From Nonomuraea aurantiaca (GTDB lineage: Bacteria > Actinomycetota > Actinomycetes > Streptosporangiales > Streptosporangiaceae), in the NCBI RefSeq assembly GCF_020215705.1, contig NZ_JAIWNB010000002.1, forward strand, positions 558,001-622,000: a DNA stretch of 64,000 nucleotides, in the 5' to 3' direction. A model generated the notes under the pieces. It was not told where the DNA came from and ran no database searches. It worked only from the letters and a program-made list of their open reading frames with translations. Within the stretch, counting starts at the first letter, position 1. Each line of letters opens with the position of its first letter. Positions 1 through 8,615 of this stretch are shown here, piece after piece. Both the position numbers and the translations under genes were made by a program.

Positions 1-1
1 C

Positions 2-100
2 CGGTTCGGTTATGTGCGGGTACGCGAGGAGGACCGGTGGCTGCTGGGGGCCGCCCAACTGGTCGAGTACGGCTCGGCCGAGCCGCACGCGCTCATCTAG
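2..100 (+). CDS. C-terminal end of an unidentified protein (cut by window edge)
   Basis: Only the last 32 codons lie in the window, ending at a TAG. The frame is open from the left edge and the residues (RFGYVRVREEDRWLLGAAQL then VEYGSAEPHALI) look like ordinary folded protein. I do not recognise the family. The gene runs in the same direction as the DALR protein and lysA that follow, but a repeat array separates them. Confidence 0.45.
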   Translation, partial: RFGYVRVREEDRWLLGAAQLVEYGSAEPHALI

Positions 101-120
101 CGCGGTGTGTCCACTCCTCC

Positions 121-290
121 GAAGGGACCCCGCCTTCTTCTGCTCCCCGGAGGGGTGTCCCTCTCGAGGAACGTCAGCCACGACGGGCCGTCGTCTTCCG
201 CTCCCCCGGAGGGGGTATCTCCCCGAGCGACGTCAGCCATGACAGACCGTCACAGGATTGAGACGGTCGTGGGACGGGAGACCACTGTGG
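121..290 (+). repeat. Intergenic repeat array, copy A (about three units of 59 bp)
   Basis: Units begin near 119 (degenerate), 178 and 237, a period of 59 bases. Each pairs a CCAYGACRGRCCGTC-like head with a CTCCCC/GGAGGGG palindrome. The array ends in a block (about 247-278) in which GACCGTC and GACGGTC face each other. The same unit and end block recur near 39.5 and 48.9 kb, and one unit near 60.2 kb. The end block runs into the likely ribosome binding site of the next gene. Confidence 0.75.
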
Positions 291-916
291 CCACCTTCCA
301 GGGCGGTCGCCCCGTGACGCCCGAGCAGCTTGCCGAGGTGCTGGGGGAGCCGCCGGTGCCGGAGGGGACGTGGGAGCGGGAGGCGGTCTACGTCTCGGCC
401 GCCGCGCTCCGTCGCGGCGTGCCCCCCGCCTCACTGGCGGCGCGCGTCTCCGGCGAGGTGCTGGACAACGGCTTTCTGCGGATCGTGGTGGACGTACCGG
501 GAGTACTGGTGGACTCCGTGGAGCCGCTCGACGTACCGGAGGACCTCTGGCCGGATTTCCCCCGCACGTGGGCGAACCCCGGCTTCGTCGTGCGCTACGG
601 CCACGCCCGGGCGGCCGCCGTCCAGCGGTGGGCGCGCGACCTGGACGTCCCGGCCGGTCCCTTCCACCCGGAGCTGCTCGCCGACCCGCGTGACCGGGCC
701 GTGCTCCGCGTGCTGGCCGAGCTGCCGGGTCGGCGGCTGAGCCGGTCTCCGGGGTGGGAGCCCTATCTGGTACGGCTGGCGACGGCGTACCACGACGCCT
801 ATGAGCTGGCCCCCCCCGTACCCGTGGGAGACGATCCACCCGCACCGGTGCACACGGCGCGCGTCCGGCTGGCGGCGGCGGTGCTCAAGGTGCTGCCGGG
901 GCCGGAGCGTCTGTGA
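287..916 (+). CDS. ArgS-like DALR anticodon-binding domain protein
   Basis: A protein of about 209 residues equivalent to only the C-terminal part of arginyl-tRNA synthetase. The second half has the DALR pattern: a GFVVRYGHARAAAVQRWA segment, a DPRDRAVLRVLAELP helix, a YLVRLATAYHDAYE helix, and a final RVRLAAAVLKVLPG helix. No Rossmann catalytic core with HIGH or KMSKS is present, so it cannot aminoacylate alone; tRNA binding or a regulatory role is inference. It sits exactly where argS precedes lysA in other actinomycetes. The start is uncertain: GTG at 287 has GGGAG six bases upstream, GTG at 314 is the main alternative, and the in-frame ATG at 239 lies inside the repeat array. Confidence 0.7.
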   Translation: MATFQGGRPVTPEQLAEVLGEPPVPEGTWEREAVYVSAAALRRGVPPASLAARVSGEVLDNGFLRIVVDVPGVLVDSVEPLDVPEDLWPDFPRTWANPGFVVRYGHARAAAVQRWARDLDVPAGPFHPELLADPRDRAVLRVLAELPGRRLSRSPGWEPYLVRLATAYHDAYELAPPVPVGDDPPAPVHTARVRLAAAVLKVLPGPERL

Positions 917-1037
917 TTGGCAAAATATCCGGCCAAATGGCGAAAAATCGTAAAAATATCCCTCTTGGACCTTGATCGCGTCTCGATACGTGGGCAGCGG
1001 GTCCGGGCGGTTCGACGGTTCCGATAGCCTCGTTCGG

Positions 1038-2420
1038 GTGAGTCGATTCGTCCATCCCGCCGGGGACCGGCACGCAGAGATGCTGCCCCACGAGCGCCCG
1101 CCGCTGGCGCCCGCCGACCTCAACCGGATCAATCCCGCGATCTGGCCGCGAACGTCGAGCCGGACCGATGGCGCGCTCACGATCGGCGGCGTGGACGTCC
1201 GCGATCTGGCCCGCGACCACGGCACGCCTCTCTACGTGTTCGACGAGGACGACGTGCGCTCGCGCATGCGCGACTACGCCACGGCCTTCGCGGGCTCCGA
1301 GGTCCACTACGCCGGCAAGGCGTTCCTGTGCAAGGAGATCGTCCGCTGGCTCCAGGCCGAGGGCCTCGGCCTGGACGTGGCCAGCGGCGGCGAGCTGGCG
1401 GTGGCGCTCAGCGTCGGCTTCCCGGCCGCGCGCATCACGCTGCACGGCAACAACAAGTCGGCCGCCGAGCTGTCCAGGGCGCTGGAGGCGGGCGTCGGGC
1501 ACATCGTCGTCGACTCCTACGAGGAGATCGCCCGGCTCGGATTCCTCGCCGAGAAGCACGGCACGCGGCCCAAGGTCATGATCCGGGTGACGACCGGGGT
1601 CGAGGCGCACACGCACGAGTTCATCGCCACCGCGCACGACGACCAGAAGTTCGGCCTGTCGCTCAACACCGGAGCCGCCGCCGAGGCCGTACGCCGCATC
1701 CTCGCGCTGCCCGCGCTGGAGCTCGTCGGGCTCCACTCGCACATCGGCTCGCAGATCGTCGACACGGCCGGGTTCGAGGTGGCGGCGCGCCGCCTGGCCA
1801 CGCTGCTCGTGCAGATCAAGGACGAGCACGACGTGGTGCTGCCCGAGCTCGACCTGGGCGGCGGCTACGGCATCGCCTACGTCGAGGGCGACGAGGCCCC
1901 CGACATCAAGGAGATCGCCGACGGCCTGCGCGAGATCGTCACCAAGGTCTGCACCGACGCCGGGCTGCCGGTGCCGAGGCTGACCGTGGAGCCCGGCCGC
2001 ACCATCGTCGGGCCCGGCGGGATCAGCCTCTACGAGGTCGGGACCGTCAAGGACGTCGAGGGGCTGCGCACGTACGTGAGCGTCGACGGCGGCATGAGCG
2101 ACAACGTGCGCACCGCGCTCTACGGGGCCGAATACACCGCCGTGCTGGCCAGCCGCGAGAGCTCCGCCGAGCCCATGCTCAGCCGCCTGGTCGGCAAGCA
2201 CTGCGAGAGCGGCGACATCATCGTGCGCGACTGCTTCCTGCCCGCCGACCTCGCGCCGGGCGACCTGATCGCCGTGGCGGCCACCGGGGCCTACTGCCGG
2301 TCGCTGGCCAGCAACTACAACTACCTGCCCAAGCCCGCCGTGGTGTCCGTCACCGACGGCGAGGCGCGCGTCATCGTGCGGGGCGAGACCGAGGACGACC
2401 TGTTGAGGGGGCAGTTGTGA
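1038..2420 (+). CDS. lysA: Diaminopimelate decarboxylase
   Basis: Decarboxylates meso-diaminopimelate to L-lysine, the last step of lysine synthesis, in the cytoplasm with pyridoxal phosphate. About 460 residues, a fold-type III PLP enzyme. The cofactor lysine is in [13 protein letters not shown]; the barrel histidine is in [10 protein letters not shown]; the phosphate-binding glycines are in [11 protein letters not shown] and [12 protein letters not shown]. The C-terminal domain carries the active-site cysteine motif CESGDI, and the final SNYNY is typical. I chose GTG at 1038 ([13 protein letters not shown]), where homologues usually begin; ATG at 1080 is possible. The stop overlaps the hom start by four bases, so the two are translationally coupled. 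Confidence 0.95.
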   Translation: MSRFVHPAGDRHAEMLPHERPPLAPADLNRINPAIWPRTSSRTDGALTIGGVDVRDLARDHGTPLYVFDEDDVRSRMRDYATAFAGSEVHYAGKAFLCKEIVRWLQAEGLGLDVASGGELAVALSVGFPAARITLHGNNKSAAELSRALEAGVGHIVVDSYEEIARLGFLAEKHGTRPKVMIRVTTGVEAHTHEFIATAHDDQKFGLSLNTGAAAEAVRRILALPALELVGLHSHIGSQIVDTAGFEVAARRLATLLVQIKDEHDVVLPELDLGGGYGIAYVEGDEAPDIKEIADGLREIVTKVCTDAGLPVPRLTVEPGRTIVGPGGISLYEVGTVKDVEGLRTYVSVDGGMSDNVRTALYGAEYTAVLASRESSAEPMLSRLVGKHCESGDIIVRDCFLPADLAPGDLIAVAATGAYCRSLASNYNYLPKPAVVSVTDGEARVIVRGETEDDLLRGQL

Positions 2421-3706
2421 AACCGCTGAAAGTGGCCCTGCTGGGCTGCGGGGTGGTGGGTTCGCAGGTCATCCGGCTGATCCACGAGCAGGGCGACGAC
2501 CTGGCCGCACGCATCGGGGCGCCGCTGGAGCTGGCCGGTGTGGCCGTACGCCGGCTGGGCCGCAAGCGCGACGTCGAGGTGGCCCCCGAGCTCCTGACCA
2601 CCGACGCCGAGTCGCTGGTCACCCGCGACGACGTCGACATCGTGATCGAGGTCATCGGTGGCATCGAGCCCGCCCGCTCGCTGATCGTGTCCGCCCTGTC
2701 CAAGGGCAAGTCGGTCGTCACCGCCAACAAGGCCCTGCTCGCCGAGGACGGCGCGACCCTGCACGAGGCCGCCCGCGCGGGCGGCGGCGACCTCTACTTC
2801 GAGGCCAGCGTGGCCGGAGCCATCCCGCTGCTGCGCCCGCTGCGCGAATCACTCGCCGGCGACCACGTCAAACAGGTCCTCGGCATCGTCAACGGCACCA
2901 CCAACTACATCCTCGACAAGATGGACTCCACGGGCGCCTCGTTCACCGACGCCCTGGAGGAGGCCCAGACGCTCGGCTACGCCGAAGCCGACCCCACGGC
3001 CGACATCGAGGGCTTCGACGCCGCCGCCAAGGCCGCGATCCTGGCCGGCCTGGCCTTCCACAGCCGGGTGACGGCGGAAGAGGTGCACCGCGAGGGCATC
3101 ACCGAGATCACCGCCACCGACGTGGCCTCGGCCAAGGCCATGGGCTACGTCATCAAGCTGCTGGCCATCTGCGCCCGCTCCGACGACGGCCGCTCGGTCG
3201 GGGTCCGCGTGCACCCGGCGATGATCCCCCGGACGCACCCGCTGGCCGGGGTGGGGGAGGCGTACAACGCGGTCTTCGTGGAGGCGGCGTCGGCGGGACA
3301 GCTCATGTTCTACGGCAAGGGCGCGGGCGGCGCACCGACGGCCTCGGCGGTGCTGGGCGACCTGGTGGCGGTGGCCCGCAACCGCCTGGCGGGCACGCGC
3401 GGCCCCTCGGAGTCCACGTACGCGGACCTGCCCGTGCACCACATGGGGGAGACCGTGACGCGCTGCCACGTGGCGCTGGACGTGGCGGACAAGCCGGGCG
3501 TGCTGGCCCGGGTGGCGGACCTGTTCGCCAAGCACGACGTGTCGATCCAGACGGTACGCCAGGAGGGCCACGGGGACGACGCCCAACTCGTCATCGTCAC
3601 CCACCGGGCAACGGACGCGGCGCTGACGGCCACCATGGAGGGGCTGCGCGACCTCGACATCGTGCGGGCGGTGGCCAGCGTGATGCGGGTCGAGGGCGAC
3701 CTCTGA
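2417..3706 (+). CDS. hom: Homoserine dehydrogenase with C-terminal ACT domain
   Basis: Reduces aspartate semialdehyde to homoserine, the branch point to threonine and methionine. About 429 residues. The NAD(P) motif GCGVVGSQV is at residues 10-18, followed by IEVIGGIEP and the [11 protein letters not shown] stretch. The catalytic segment includes VNGTTNYIL, and [17 protein letters not shown] holds the catalytic lysine region. The last 80 residues form an ACT domain ([20 protein letters not shown]), the usual site of threonine feedback. GTG start overlaps the lysA stop by four bases. In most actinomycetes thrC follows directly; here about 31 kb of unrelated genes intervene. Confidence 0.95.
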   Translation: MKPLKVALLGCGVVGSQVIRLIHEQGDDLAARIGAPLELAGVAVRRLGRKRDVEVAPELLTTDAESLVTRDDVDIVIEVIGGIEPARSLIVSALSKGKSVVTANKALLAEDGATLHEAARAGGGDLYFEASVAGAIPLLRPLRESLAGDHVKQVLGIVNGTTNYILDKMDSTGASFTDALEEAQTLGYAEADPTADIEGFDAAAKAAILAGLAFHSRVTAEEVHREGITEITATDVASAKAMGYVIKLLAICARSDDGRSVGVRVHPAMIPRTHPLAGVGEAYNAVFVEAASAGQLMFYGKGAGGAPTASAVLGDLVAVARNRLAGTRGPSESTYADLPVHHMGETVTRCHVALDVADKPGVLARVADLFAKHDVSIQTVRQEGHGDDAQLVIVTHRATDAALTATMEGLRDLDIVRAVASVMRVEGDL

Positions 3707-3771
3707 CAAGCATGGTCCTCCCCTTGGGGCGCTTCGCGCTCTGAGGGTCGGGCTGTGTTCTGCCTCCGACC

Positions 3772-4218
3772 GTGCCCTTCTCCGATCTCTCCAAGCACTC
3801 CAAACGAGTCGCCGACGCGCTCGACCGAGTGCACCGGTTGCACATCAAGCGCCGCGACGGCGAAGACCTGTACATCACCACCGCGCAGCACGATCGGGAG
3901 CGGGAGGAGACGGCCGACGTCGTGTCTCGCCTGCTTGCCGCACTGGTCGCGAGCGATGAGGGGGCTCGGGCAGTCGAACGTTCTCTACCGGTGGTCTTCC
4001 CGTGGGTCCGCCATCTTTCGGTTGGCGAGCGTCAGGAATTCGTCCGTGACATCGTCGACGCCACTCGCGACGTCGTCGATCTCGACGTACATGCCACGTT
4101 GCATCGAATTACGGCTGAATGGCGGGCGACTGCCCGAATCCTGGCCGATCCGGCTTTGGCCGCACAGGCGGCCCAGCCCTTGCCCGATGAGGAGCACGGC
4201 GAGGTATTCGCACCGTGA
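3772..4218 (+). CDS. Antitoxin-like (prevent-host-death type) protein, possibly orphaned
   Basis: 148 residues. The N-terminus (PFSDLSKHSKRVADALD, then IKRRDGEDLYITTA) resembles Phd/YefM-type antitoxins, which bind DNA through that part and the toxin through the rest. The remaining 90 residues are helical with no known motif. Start is GTG with no clear ribosome binding site; an in-frame TGA at 3742 rules out a longer start. A toxin partner would be expected immediately downstream, but the overlapping GTG at 4214 opens only a 14-codon frame, so the toxin seems lost. Family assignment is by resemblance of the first 45 residues. Confidence 0.55.
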   Translation: MPFSDLSKHSKRVADALDRVHRLHIKRRDGEDLYITTAQHDREREETADVVSRLLAALVASDEGARAVERSLPVVFPWVRHLSVGERQEFVRDIVDATRDVVDLDVHATLHRITAEWRATARILADPALAAQAAQPLPDEEHGEVFAP

Positions 4219-4335
4219 GCCCGGTGCTCGCAACCCGCCGTCCCAAGCAGGGCCGATGAGGTCGAGCATCACGAAGTCCCATGGCAGGAGCAAACAGCCC
4301 ACAACATCTCCGAGGTTTCCCGCGTCGGACTGACT

Positions 4336-4935
4336 ATGACCTCACTCACCGAACGCACGAGCCACCCGAGAACCCGCCGATACCAGACCTGGACCAGCGC
4401 CGCCTCCCTGGCCGCCTGCCTGACGGTCGTCCTCGGCGGAGGCGTCGCCAACGCGGCCACCGTGGACAGTGCGGCGGCACAGGCCCCCGCCACCATCGCG
4501 GTGAACGCCGCCGACCGGATCGACTGGGCGTCCGTGGTGGAGCCGGCTCTGAACTGCCCCAAACCGGAGCCGCACGCCGCCTGGTACGTCGTGCGCGCTC
4601 GCGTGGCGGCCGTCGGCGACCTTACCCGTGATGGCAAGCGTGAGACCGTCGTCGTGTCGTCGTGCCCGAGCTCGACGTCGAGCAATCCCTTGATCGCCTT
4701 TGTCTACGACGGAGCCTCCAAGCCCTCGGCTCCGCGCTTGCTCGGGAAACTCGGCAAGAACCGCTACTTCAGGACCCTGAAGGTCGCGATCCGGGGCGGG
4801 AGTGTGCACCTGCACGGCAAGGCGATCAGCGACCGGGCCCCCAGATGCTGTCCAGACCTGATCGTCGGCCAGACCTACAGGTGGGACGGCACGCGGTTCC
4901 GCAGGACGGCGGACAAGGCGCACCGCACCACGTGA
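4336..4935 (+). CDS. Secreted protein of unknown function
   Basis: 199 residues with an export signal: basic start (ERTSHPRTRRYQTW), a hydrophobic stretch (SAASLAACLTVVLGGGV) and an ANAAT cleavage-like site near residue 41. The mature part begins IDWASVVEP and holds a paired cysteine motif (RCCPDLIVGQTYRWDG). Segments AAVGDLTRDGKRETVVV and TYRWDGTRFRRT resemble secreted actinomycete proteins that read like single FG-GAP-type beta blades, but I cannot assign a named family. The frame stays open upstream of this ATG, so an earlier start cannot be excluded. Confidence 0.7.
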   Translation: MTSLTERTSHPRTRRYQTWTSAASLAACLTVVLGGGVANAATVDSAAAQAPATIAVNAADRIDWASVVEPALNCPKPEPHAAWYVVRARVAAVGDLTRDGKRETVVVSSCPSSTSSNPLIAFVYDGASKPSAPRLLGKLGKNRYFRTLKVAIRGGSVHLHGKAISDRAPRCCPDLIVGQTYRWDGTRFRRTADKAHRTT

Positions 4936-5073
4936 CCACTCGACCTGGCCTGCGACCCCTACAAGCCGATCTCACGGACCGGTCGCAGCAGATCGGAACG
5001 TCAACCCGAGGTTCCAGGACCCGCCGACTGGTCAGCATCGTCACGGGAGTTGATGCCGGCCTCTCATCGCAGG

Positions 5074-5223
5074 TCAGAGGGAGATGATCTCCTCACCGAA
5101 CCTCCACACGAGTTCCTGGCGGATGCGGACGAGGCTGGCGGCGGCCTCGCCCGCCACTGCGCGCTCTACGGCCGTGAGGACCGCCCCCCGTACTGCCCGC
5201 CGCTGCGCGTACGGCGGTGACCC
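5074..5223 (-). pseudogene. C-terminal fragment of an unidentified gene
   Basis: Directly after the TetR stop, the minus strand keeps an open frame of 49 codons to TGA, with protein-like composition (VLTAVERAVAGEAAASLVRI, then RQELVWRFGEEIISL). There is no start codon with a ribosome binding site, so this looks like the tail of a gene whose front was deleted when the neighbouring TetR gene moved next to it. Family unknown; it could be chance coding in GC-rich DNA. Confidence 0.3.
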
Positions 5224-5838
5224 TCACGTCCGGGGCACGACTCCGCTGCTGAGGGCGTCGAACAGGCGTTCCAGGCGGGCCCGGTGGTCGTCCGCGACGG
5301 TGCCGGCCGGGTCTCCGGCGATCAGGCGCCGGGCGGTCTCCACCAGCACGACGGTGTAGCCGGCGATGAAGAAGGCGGCGAGCAAGGATGCGTCGCCGTC
5401 GAAGGCCGGATCGTGTTCGAGCTCGCCGGCGAGGGTCCGCTGGAGGTCGGAGGCGATCTCTCTGGCGCGGGCGACCAGCGCGGGCGAGGCCGCGACGGTC
5501 CGGAAGAAGGGGACGGACCCGTCCTTAAGACCGGACAGGGCGTGCCGCTCCTCTAGGAGGCGGAACGCCGTATCGCGCAGGGATTGGAGCACTCCGGCGT
5601 CCGGGGCGCGGTCGCGCACCGCTGAGCGCAGGAGCCCGACGGCGTCGACCTCGCGGTCCAGGAGGAGGTCCTCCTTGCGCGGGAAGTGCTTGAAGACCGT
5701 CACGGAGGAGACCCCGGCCTCCCGTGCGACCTCGGTGACCGTGACCGTGTCGAATCCGCGTTCAAGGAACAGCCGGGTCGCGACCTCTGAGATCTTCGCG
5801 CGCGTCTGCGGCCCGCCTCGCGCTCCGGTCCTGGGCAT
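5224..5838 (-). CDS. TetR family transcriptional regulator
   Basis: About 204 residues. The N-terminal helix-turn-helix is clear: AKISEVATRLFLERGF, then VTEVAREAGVSSVTVFKHF and PRKEDLLLD. The remainder is the helical ligand domain. Start ATG at 5838 (MPRTGARGG) places the HTH at the usual distance; a longer in-frame start at 5895 would run into the divergent gene. It is transcribed away from the remnant of an FAD monooxygenase and the MFS exporter, the usual layout of a self-regulated drug-response switch. The ligand cannot be predicted. Confidence 0.9.
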   Translation of the reverse strand: MPRTGARGGPQTRAKISEVATRLFLERGFDTVTVTEVAREAGVSSVTVFKHFPRKEDLLLDREVDAVGLLRSAVRDRAPDAGVLQSLRDTAFRLLEERHALSGLKDGSVPFFRTVAASPALVARAREIASDLQRTLAGELEHDPAFDGDASLLAAFFIAGYTVVLVETARRLIAGDPAGTVADDHRARLERLFDALSSGVVPRT

Positions 5839-5859
5839 CCAGTCCCACTTTCTTGTGTC

Positions 5860-5884
5860 ACTTAATTTAGTCAGATAATCTAGT
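5860..5884. promoter_or_regulatory. Candidate TetR operator in the divergent gap
   Basis: The 49 bases between the TetR start and the GTG of the monooxygenase remnant are strikingly AT-rich for this genome. They contain a degenerate palindrome, ACTTAATTT ... ATAATCTAGT, with matching outer ACT/AGT arms. Position and symmetry fit an operator bound by the adjacent TetR protein; this is inference from layout. Confidence 0.4.
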
Positions 5885-5887
5885 GGT

Positions 5888-6049
5888 GTGTCCATCGAAC
5901 AGACCACCGTCATTGTCGCCGGAGCGGGTCCCTGCGGGCCGCGCCACCCCCGCCGCGTCCCGTACGGGGGAGGGGAGGTGACCGGCCCGCACGAGCGGCC
6001 GGATCGCCCCGTGCTGGATCGCTCCACAGGCGCGGGTCTCCATGAATGA
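5888..6049 (+). pseudogene. 5' remnant of an FAD-dependent monooxygenase gene
   Basis: Starting at GTG, the first 16 codons read SIEQTTVIVAGAGPCG, the dinucleotide-binding beta-alpha start (GAGPxG) of PheA/TfdB-type FAD hydroxylases, which normally continues with GL and about 450 more residues. Here the next codons (PRHPRRVPYGGGEV) bear no relation and the frame ends 54 codons in, overlapping the MFS start. I read this as an internal deletion that removed nearly the whole enzyme but kept its promoter, which now drives the exporter. Confidence 0.6.
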
Positions 6050-7526
6050 GATGGCGGCCGGCCGACCCGGTCGTACTCCCCGGTCGCTGCGCGAAGCGTG
6101 GGTCGCGTTGGCGGGGCTGTCGGCGGTGTTCCTCTTCGAGATGCTGGACAACTCGATCCTGAACGTCGCCCTGCCCGTGATCGGACGCGAGCTGCACGCC
6201 TCGACGACCGCGTTGCAGTGGGTGACGGGCGCCTATGCGGTCGTGTTCGGCGGGTTGATGTTGGCGTTCGGCGCGATCGCCGATCGGTTCGGCCGGCGCC
6301 GGATCATGCTGGTCGGGCTGGTCCTGCTCGGCGGGGCGAGCCTGGCGACCGCCGTGGTCACCAGCGCCGAGCAGCTGATCGCCGTCCGGGCGACGATGGG
6401 GGCCGCCGCGGCGATGACGACCCCGGGGTCGATGGCGCTGGCGTTCCGGCTGTTCGACGAGGACGGCCCGCGCGTGCGCGCGCTGACCCTCATCTCGACC
6501 GTCGGCCTGGTCGGGCTCGCGGTCGGGCCGACGGCGGGCGGCGTGGTGCTGGCGATCGCGCCCTGGCAGGTCCTGCTGCTGGTGAACGCGCCGATCGCCG
6601 TGCTCGCGTTCCTCGGCGTACGGTCCGGCATCGCCCCCGACGACCCGGCCGGCCTCCACCGCGACCCCCTCGACGTTCCCGGGATGCTGCTGGGTACGGC
6701 GACGATCGTGCTCGCGCTCCTCGCGCCGACGCTGTTCGTGGACGAGGGCGCCGGATCCTGGGCGCCCTGGGTGACCACCGCCGTGGCCGCCGTGTCGGCG
6801 ATCTGCTTCGTTCTGCGCGAGCGCCTGGCCCGCCATCCGCTGCTCGACCTGAGGCTCCTCGCCCTCCCCCTGGTCTCCAGCGGTCTGGCCTTCAAGGCGG
6901 CCACCGGGCTGGCGACCGCCGGACTCGGTTACATGGTGACGCTCCAGCTGCAGCTCGACTGGGGCTGGCCGCCCGCACTGGCCGCCGTCGGGATGCTGCC
7001 GCAGGTCGTTGTCCTCATCGCCGGCAGCGCGTTCGTCAACCCGTTCGTGGAGCGCGTCGGCCTGGACCGGGCCACCTGGATCAGCTCAGCGGCGGTCGTG
7101 TCCGGCCTCGCCGTCTACGGCCTGCTCGGCCGGTTCGGTTACCTGTGGGTCGCGATCGCGCTCGTCCTCGTGGCGGCCGGGATGCGCGTGGTCGGCGTCG
7201 TCGCCGGGTTCAATGTGGTCCGCGGCCTGCCCGAGAACCGGACCACCATCGGCACCGCGCTCGTCGACACCGCCACCGAGGTCACCTCCGGCACCGGCAT
7301 CGCGGTCACCGGCACCATCCTCGCCGTCCTGTTCACCGGAGACATCGCCACCTCCCACTGGAGCCCGCGGCAGACCGGCGAGTTCCACCGGGCCGTCACC
7401 CTCGCGGGCCTCACCCTCACTGTCGTCGCGGCGGCCCTCGTCGGCTGGGGGATCGCCCGCTCCCGGAACGCCGCCGGCGACCAGGCGGCCACTCCCATCG
7501 ACGACACCGTCCCCCAGGACGCCTGA
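6042..7526 (+). CDS. MFS drug exporter, DHA2 (14-helix) family
   Basis: 494 residues, inner-membrane proton antiporter by family. The N-terminal signature (EMLDNSILNVALPVIG) and motif A between helices 2 and 3 (GAIADRFGRRRIMLVG) are intact, and the hydrophobic pattern fits about 14 helices. GFNVVRGLPENRTTIGTA is near the C-terminal half. The start ATG is inside the tail of the monooxygenase remnant. The divergent TetR gene probably controls it. Substrate is unknown; the DHA2 family exports antibiotics, dyes or cell-envelope compounds. Confidence 0.9.
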   Translation: MNEMAAGRPGRTPRSLREAWVALAGLSAVFLFEMLDNSILNVALPVIGRELHASTTALQWVTGAYAVVFGGLMLAFGAIADRFGRRRIMLVGLVLLGGASLATAVVTSAEQLIAVRATMGAAAAMTTPGSMALAFRLFDEDGPRVRALTLISTVGLVGLAVGPTAGGVVLAIAPWQVLLLVNAPIAVLAFLGVRSGIAPDDPAGLHRDPLDVPGMLLGTATIVLALLAPTLFVDEGAGSWAPWVTTAVAAVSAICFVLRERLARHPLLDLRLLALPLVSSGLAFKAATGLATAGLGYMVTLQLQLDWGWPPALAAVGMLPQVVVLIAGSAFVNPFVERVGLDRATWISSAAVVSGLAVYGLLGRFGYLWVAIALVLVAAGMRVVGVVAGFNVVRGLPENRTTIGTALVDTATEVTSGTGIAVTGTILAVLFTGDIATSHWSPRQTGEFHRAVTLAGLTLTVVAAALVGWGIARSRNAAGDQAATPIDDTVPQDA

Positions 7527-7645
7527 CACCCCCCGCGCCATCATCACTGGCCACAGGGCACTTGGGAGAGCTGAACAGCGCTCCCTTCCCTGGCGAATCT
7601 TCCTCTCCCCGAACCGATCCCCCGAACCGATGTCAAGGAGCACAC

Positions 7646-8314
7646 ATGACGATCACCCTCCGACCCGGGAGCACCGTGGTGTTCACCGGCGATTCGATCA
7701 CCGACTGCCGGCGGCTGGAGAGCGAGGACGGCCTCGGGTTCGGCTACCCGCTGCGCATCGCGGGCGAGTGGGGCCTGCGGCATCCGGACCGCCCCGTGAC
7801 CTGGCTGAACACCGGGATCGGCGGCAACAAGGTGATGGACCTCGAAGCCCGCTGGCAGGCGGACGTGCTCGACGCGCGCCCGGATGTGGTGTCGATCCTC
7901 ATCGGGATCAACGACATGGGCTGGCACACGCTGGACCCGGAGGGGTATGTGATCCCCGTGGAGGAGTTCGAAGCGGGTTATGACCGTCTGCTCGCGCCCC
8001 TCTCCGAGGCGGGCACCGAGCTGATCCTCATCGAACCGTTCCTCCTGCCGGTCCACAGCGTCGTCGAGGCCGGTGTCGCGCGCGTGCTCATCGGAGAGGA
8101 AGAGCGAAAGGAATGGCGCGCCGACCTGGACCCGAAGATCCAGGTCGTGCGGGAACTCGCCGGCAAGCACGGCGCCCAGCTGGTTCCCGCCGACGGCATG
8201 TTCGCCGAGCTCGCTGCGACGACCGGGCCGGAGTACTGGGCCGCGGACGGCGTGCACCCGACACCGGCCGGTCACGCCGCCCTCGCGGCGGCCTGGCTGC
8301 GCCTGGTCTCGTGA
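7646..8314 (+). CDS. SGNH/GDSL hydrolase
   Basis: 222 residues with all blocks of the SGNH esterase fold: the nucleophile serine in FTGDSITD (block I), the oxyanion glycine in [12 protein letters not shown] (block II), the asparagine in LIGINDMG (block III), and Asp-His in [13 protein letters not shown] (block V). No signal peptide, so it is probably cytoplasmic. Ribosome binding site AAGGAG lies five bases before the ATG. Close relatives are often annotated as acylhydrolases or sugar-ester esterases; the substrate is not evident. A small direct repeat (CCGAACCGAT at 7609 and 7622) sits just upstream. Confidence 0.92.
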   Translation: MTITLRPGSTVVFTGDSITDCRRLESEDGLGFGYPLRIAGEWGLRHPDRPVTWLNTGIGGNKVMDLEARWQADVLDARPDVVSILIGINDMGWHTLDPEGYVIPVEEFEAGYDRLLAPLSEAGTELILIEPFLLPVHSVVEAGVARVLIGEEERKEWRADLDPKIQVVRELAGKHGAQLVPADGMFAELAATTGPEYWAADGVHPTPAGHAALAAAWLRLVS

Positions 8315-8339
8315 CCGGGCGCCCACGGTCCCAACGTTC

Positions 8340-8567
8340 TACGCCGCCCAATTGCCTACTCTGGCAGAGCCGTTCCGTGTCGAGCTGACTGGCCCCGAGG
8401 GCCAAACCTGGGCATGGGGCCCAGAAGACGCCGTGCAACGGGTTCAGGGCAGTGCCCTCGACTTCTGCCTTCGAGTCACCCAACGCAGGTCCCGAGCCGA
8501 GACCGACCTCACGGCAGTCGGCGAGGACGCCCAGAAGTGGCTTGACATCGCTCGCGCTTTCCTCTGA
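8340..8567 (+). pseudogene. 3' remnant of a TIGR03084-type (mycothiol-dependent isomerase-like) gene
   Basis: The frame ending at 8567 reads [20 protein letters not shown] followed by a [14 protein letters not shown] segment and [17 protein letters not shown]. This matches the C-terminus of the TIGR03084 metal-binding family (DinB/maleylpyruvate isomerase-like, about 260 residues). The front two thirds are missing and no start codon fits. Its junction lies just after the SGNH hydrolase stop, suggesting the hydrolase block was joined to a pre-existing gene by deletion. Confidence 0.6.
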
Positions 8568-8615
8568 TGAGGCCCCTGAGCGCCTCCGCCGGCCGGCTGG
8601 CGTGGTGGCAGTTGA

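Noticed and set aside
885..2201. 438-codon open frame on the minus strand opposite lysA
   Set aside because: Composition is His/Asp/Val-rich shadow of a GC-rich gene; lysA on the plus strand has every catalytic motif.
4214..4258. GTG-started 14-codon frame overlapping the antitoxin-like gene
   Set aside because: Too short for a toxin; mentioned only as evidence that the partner gene is missing.
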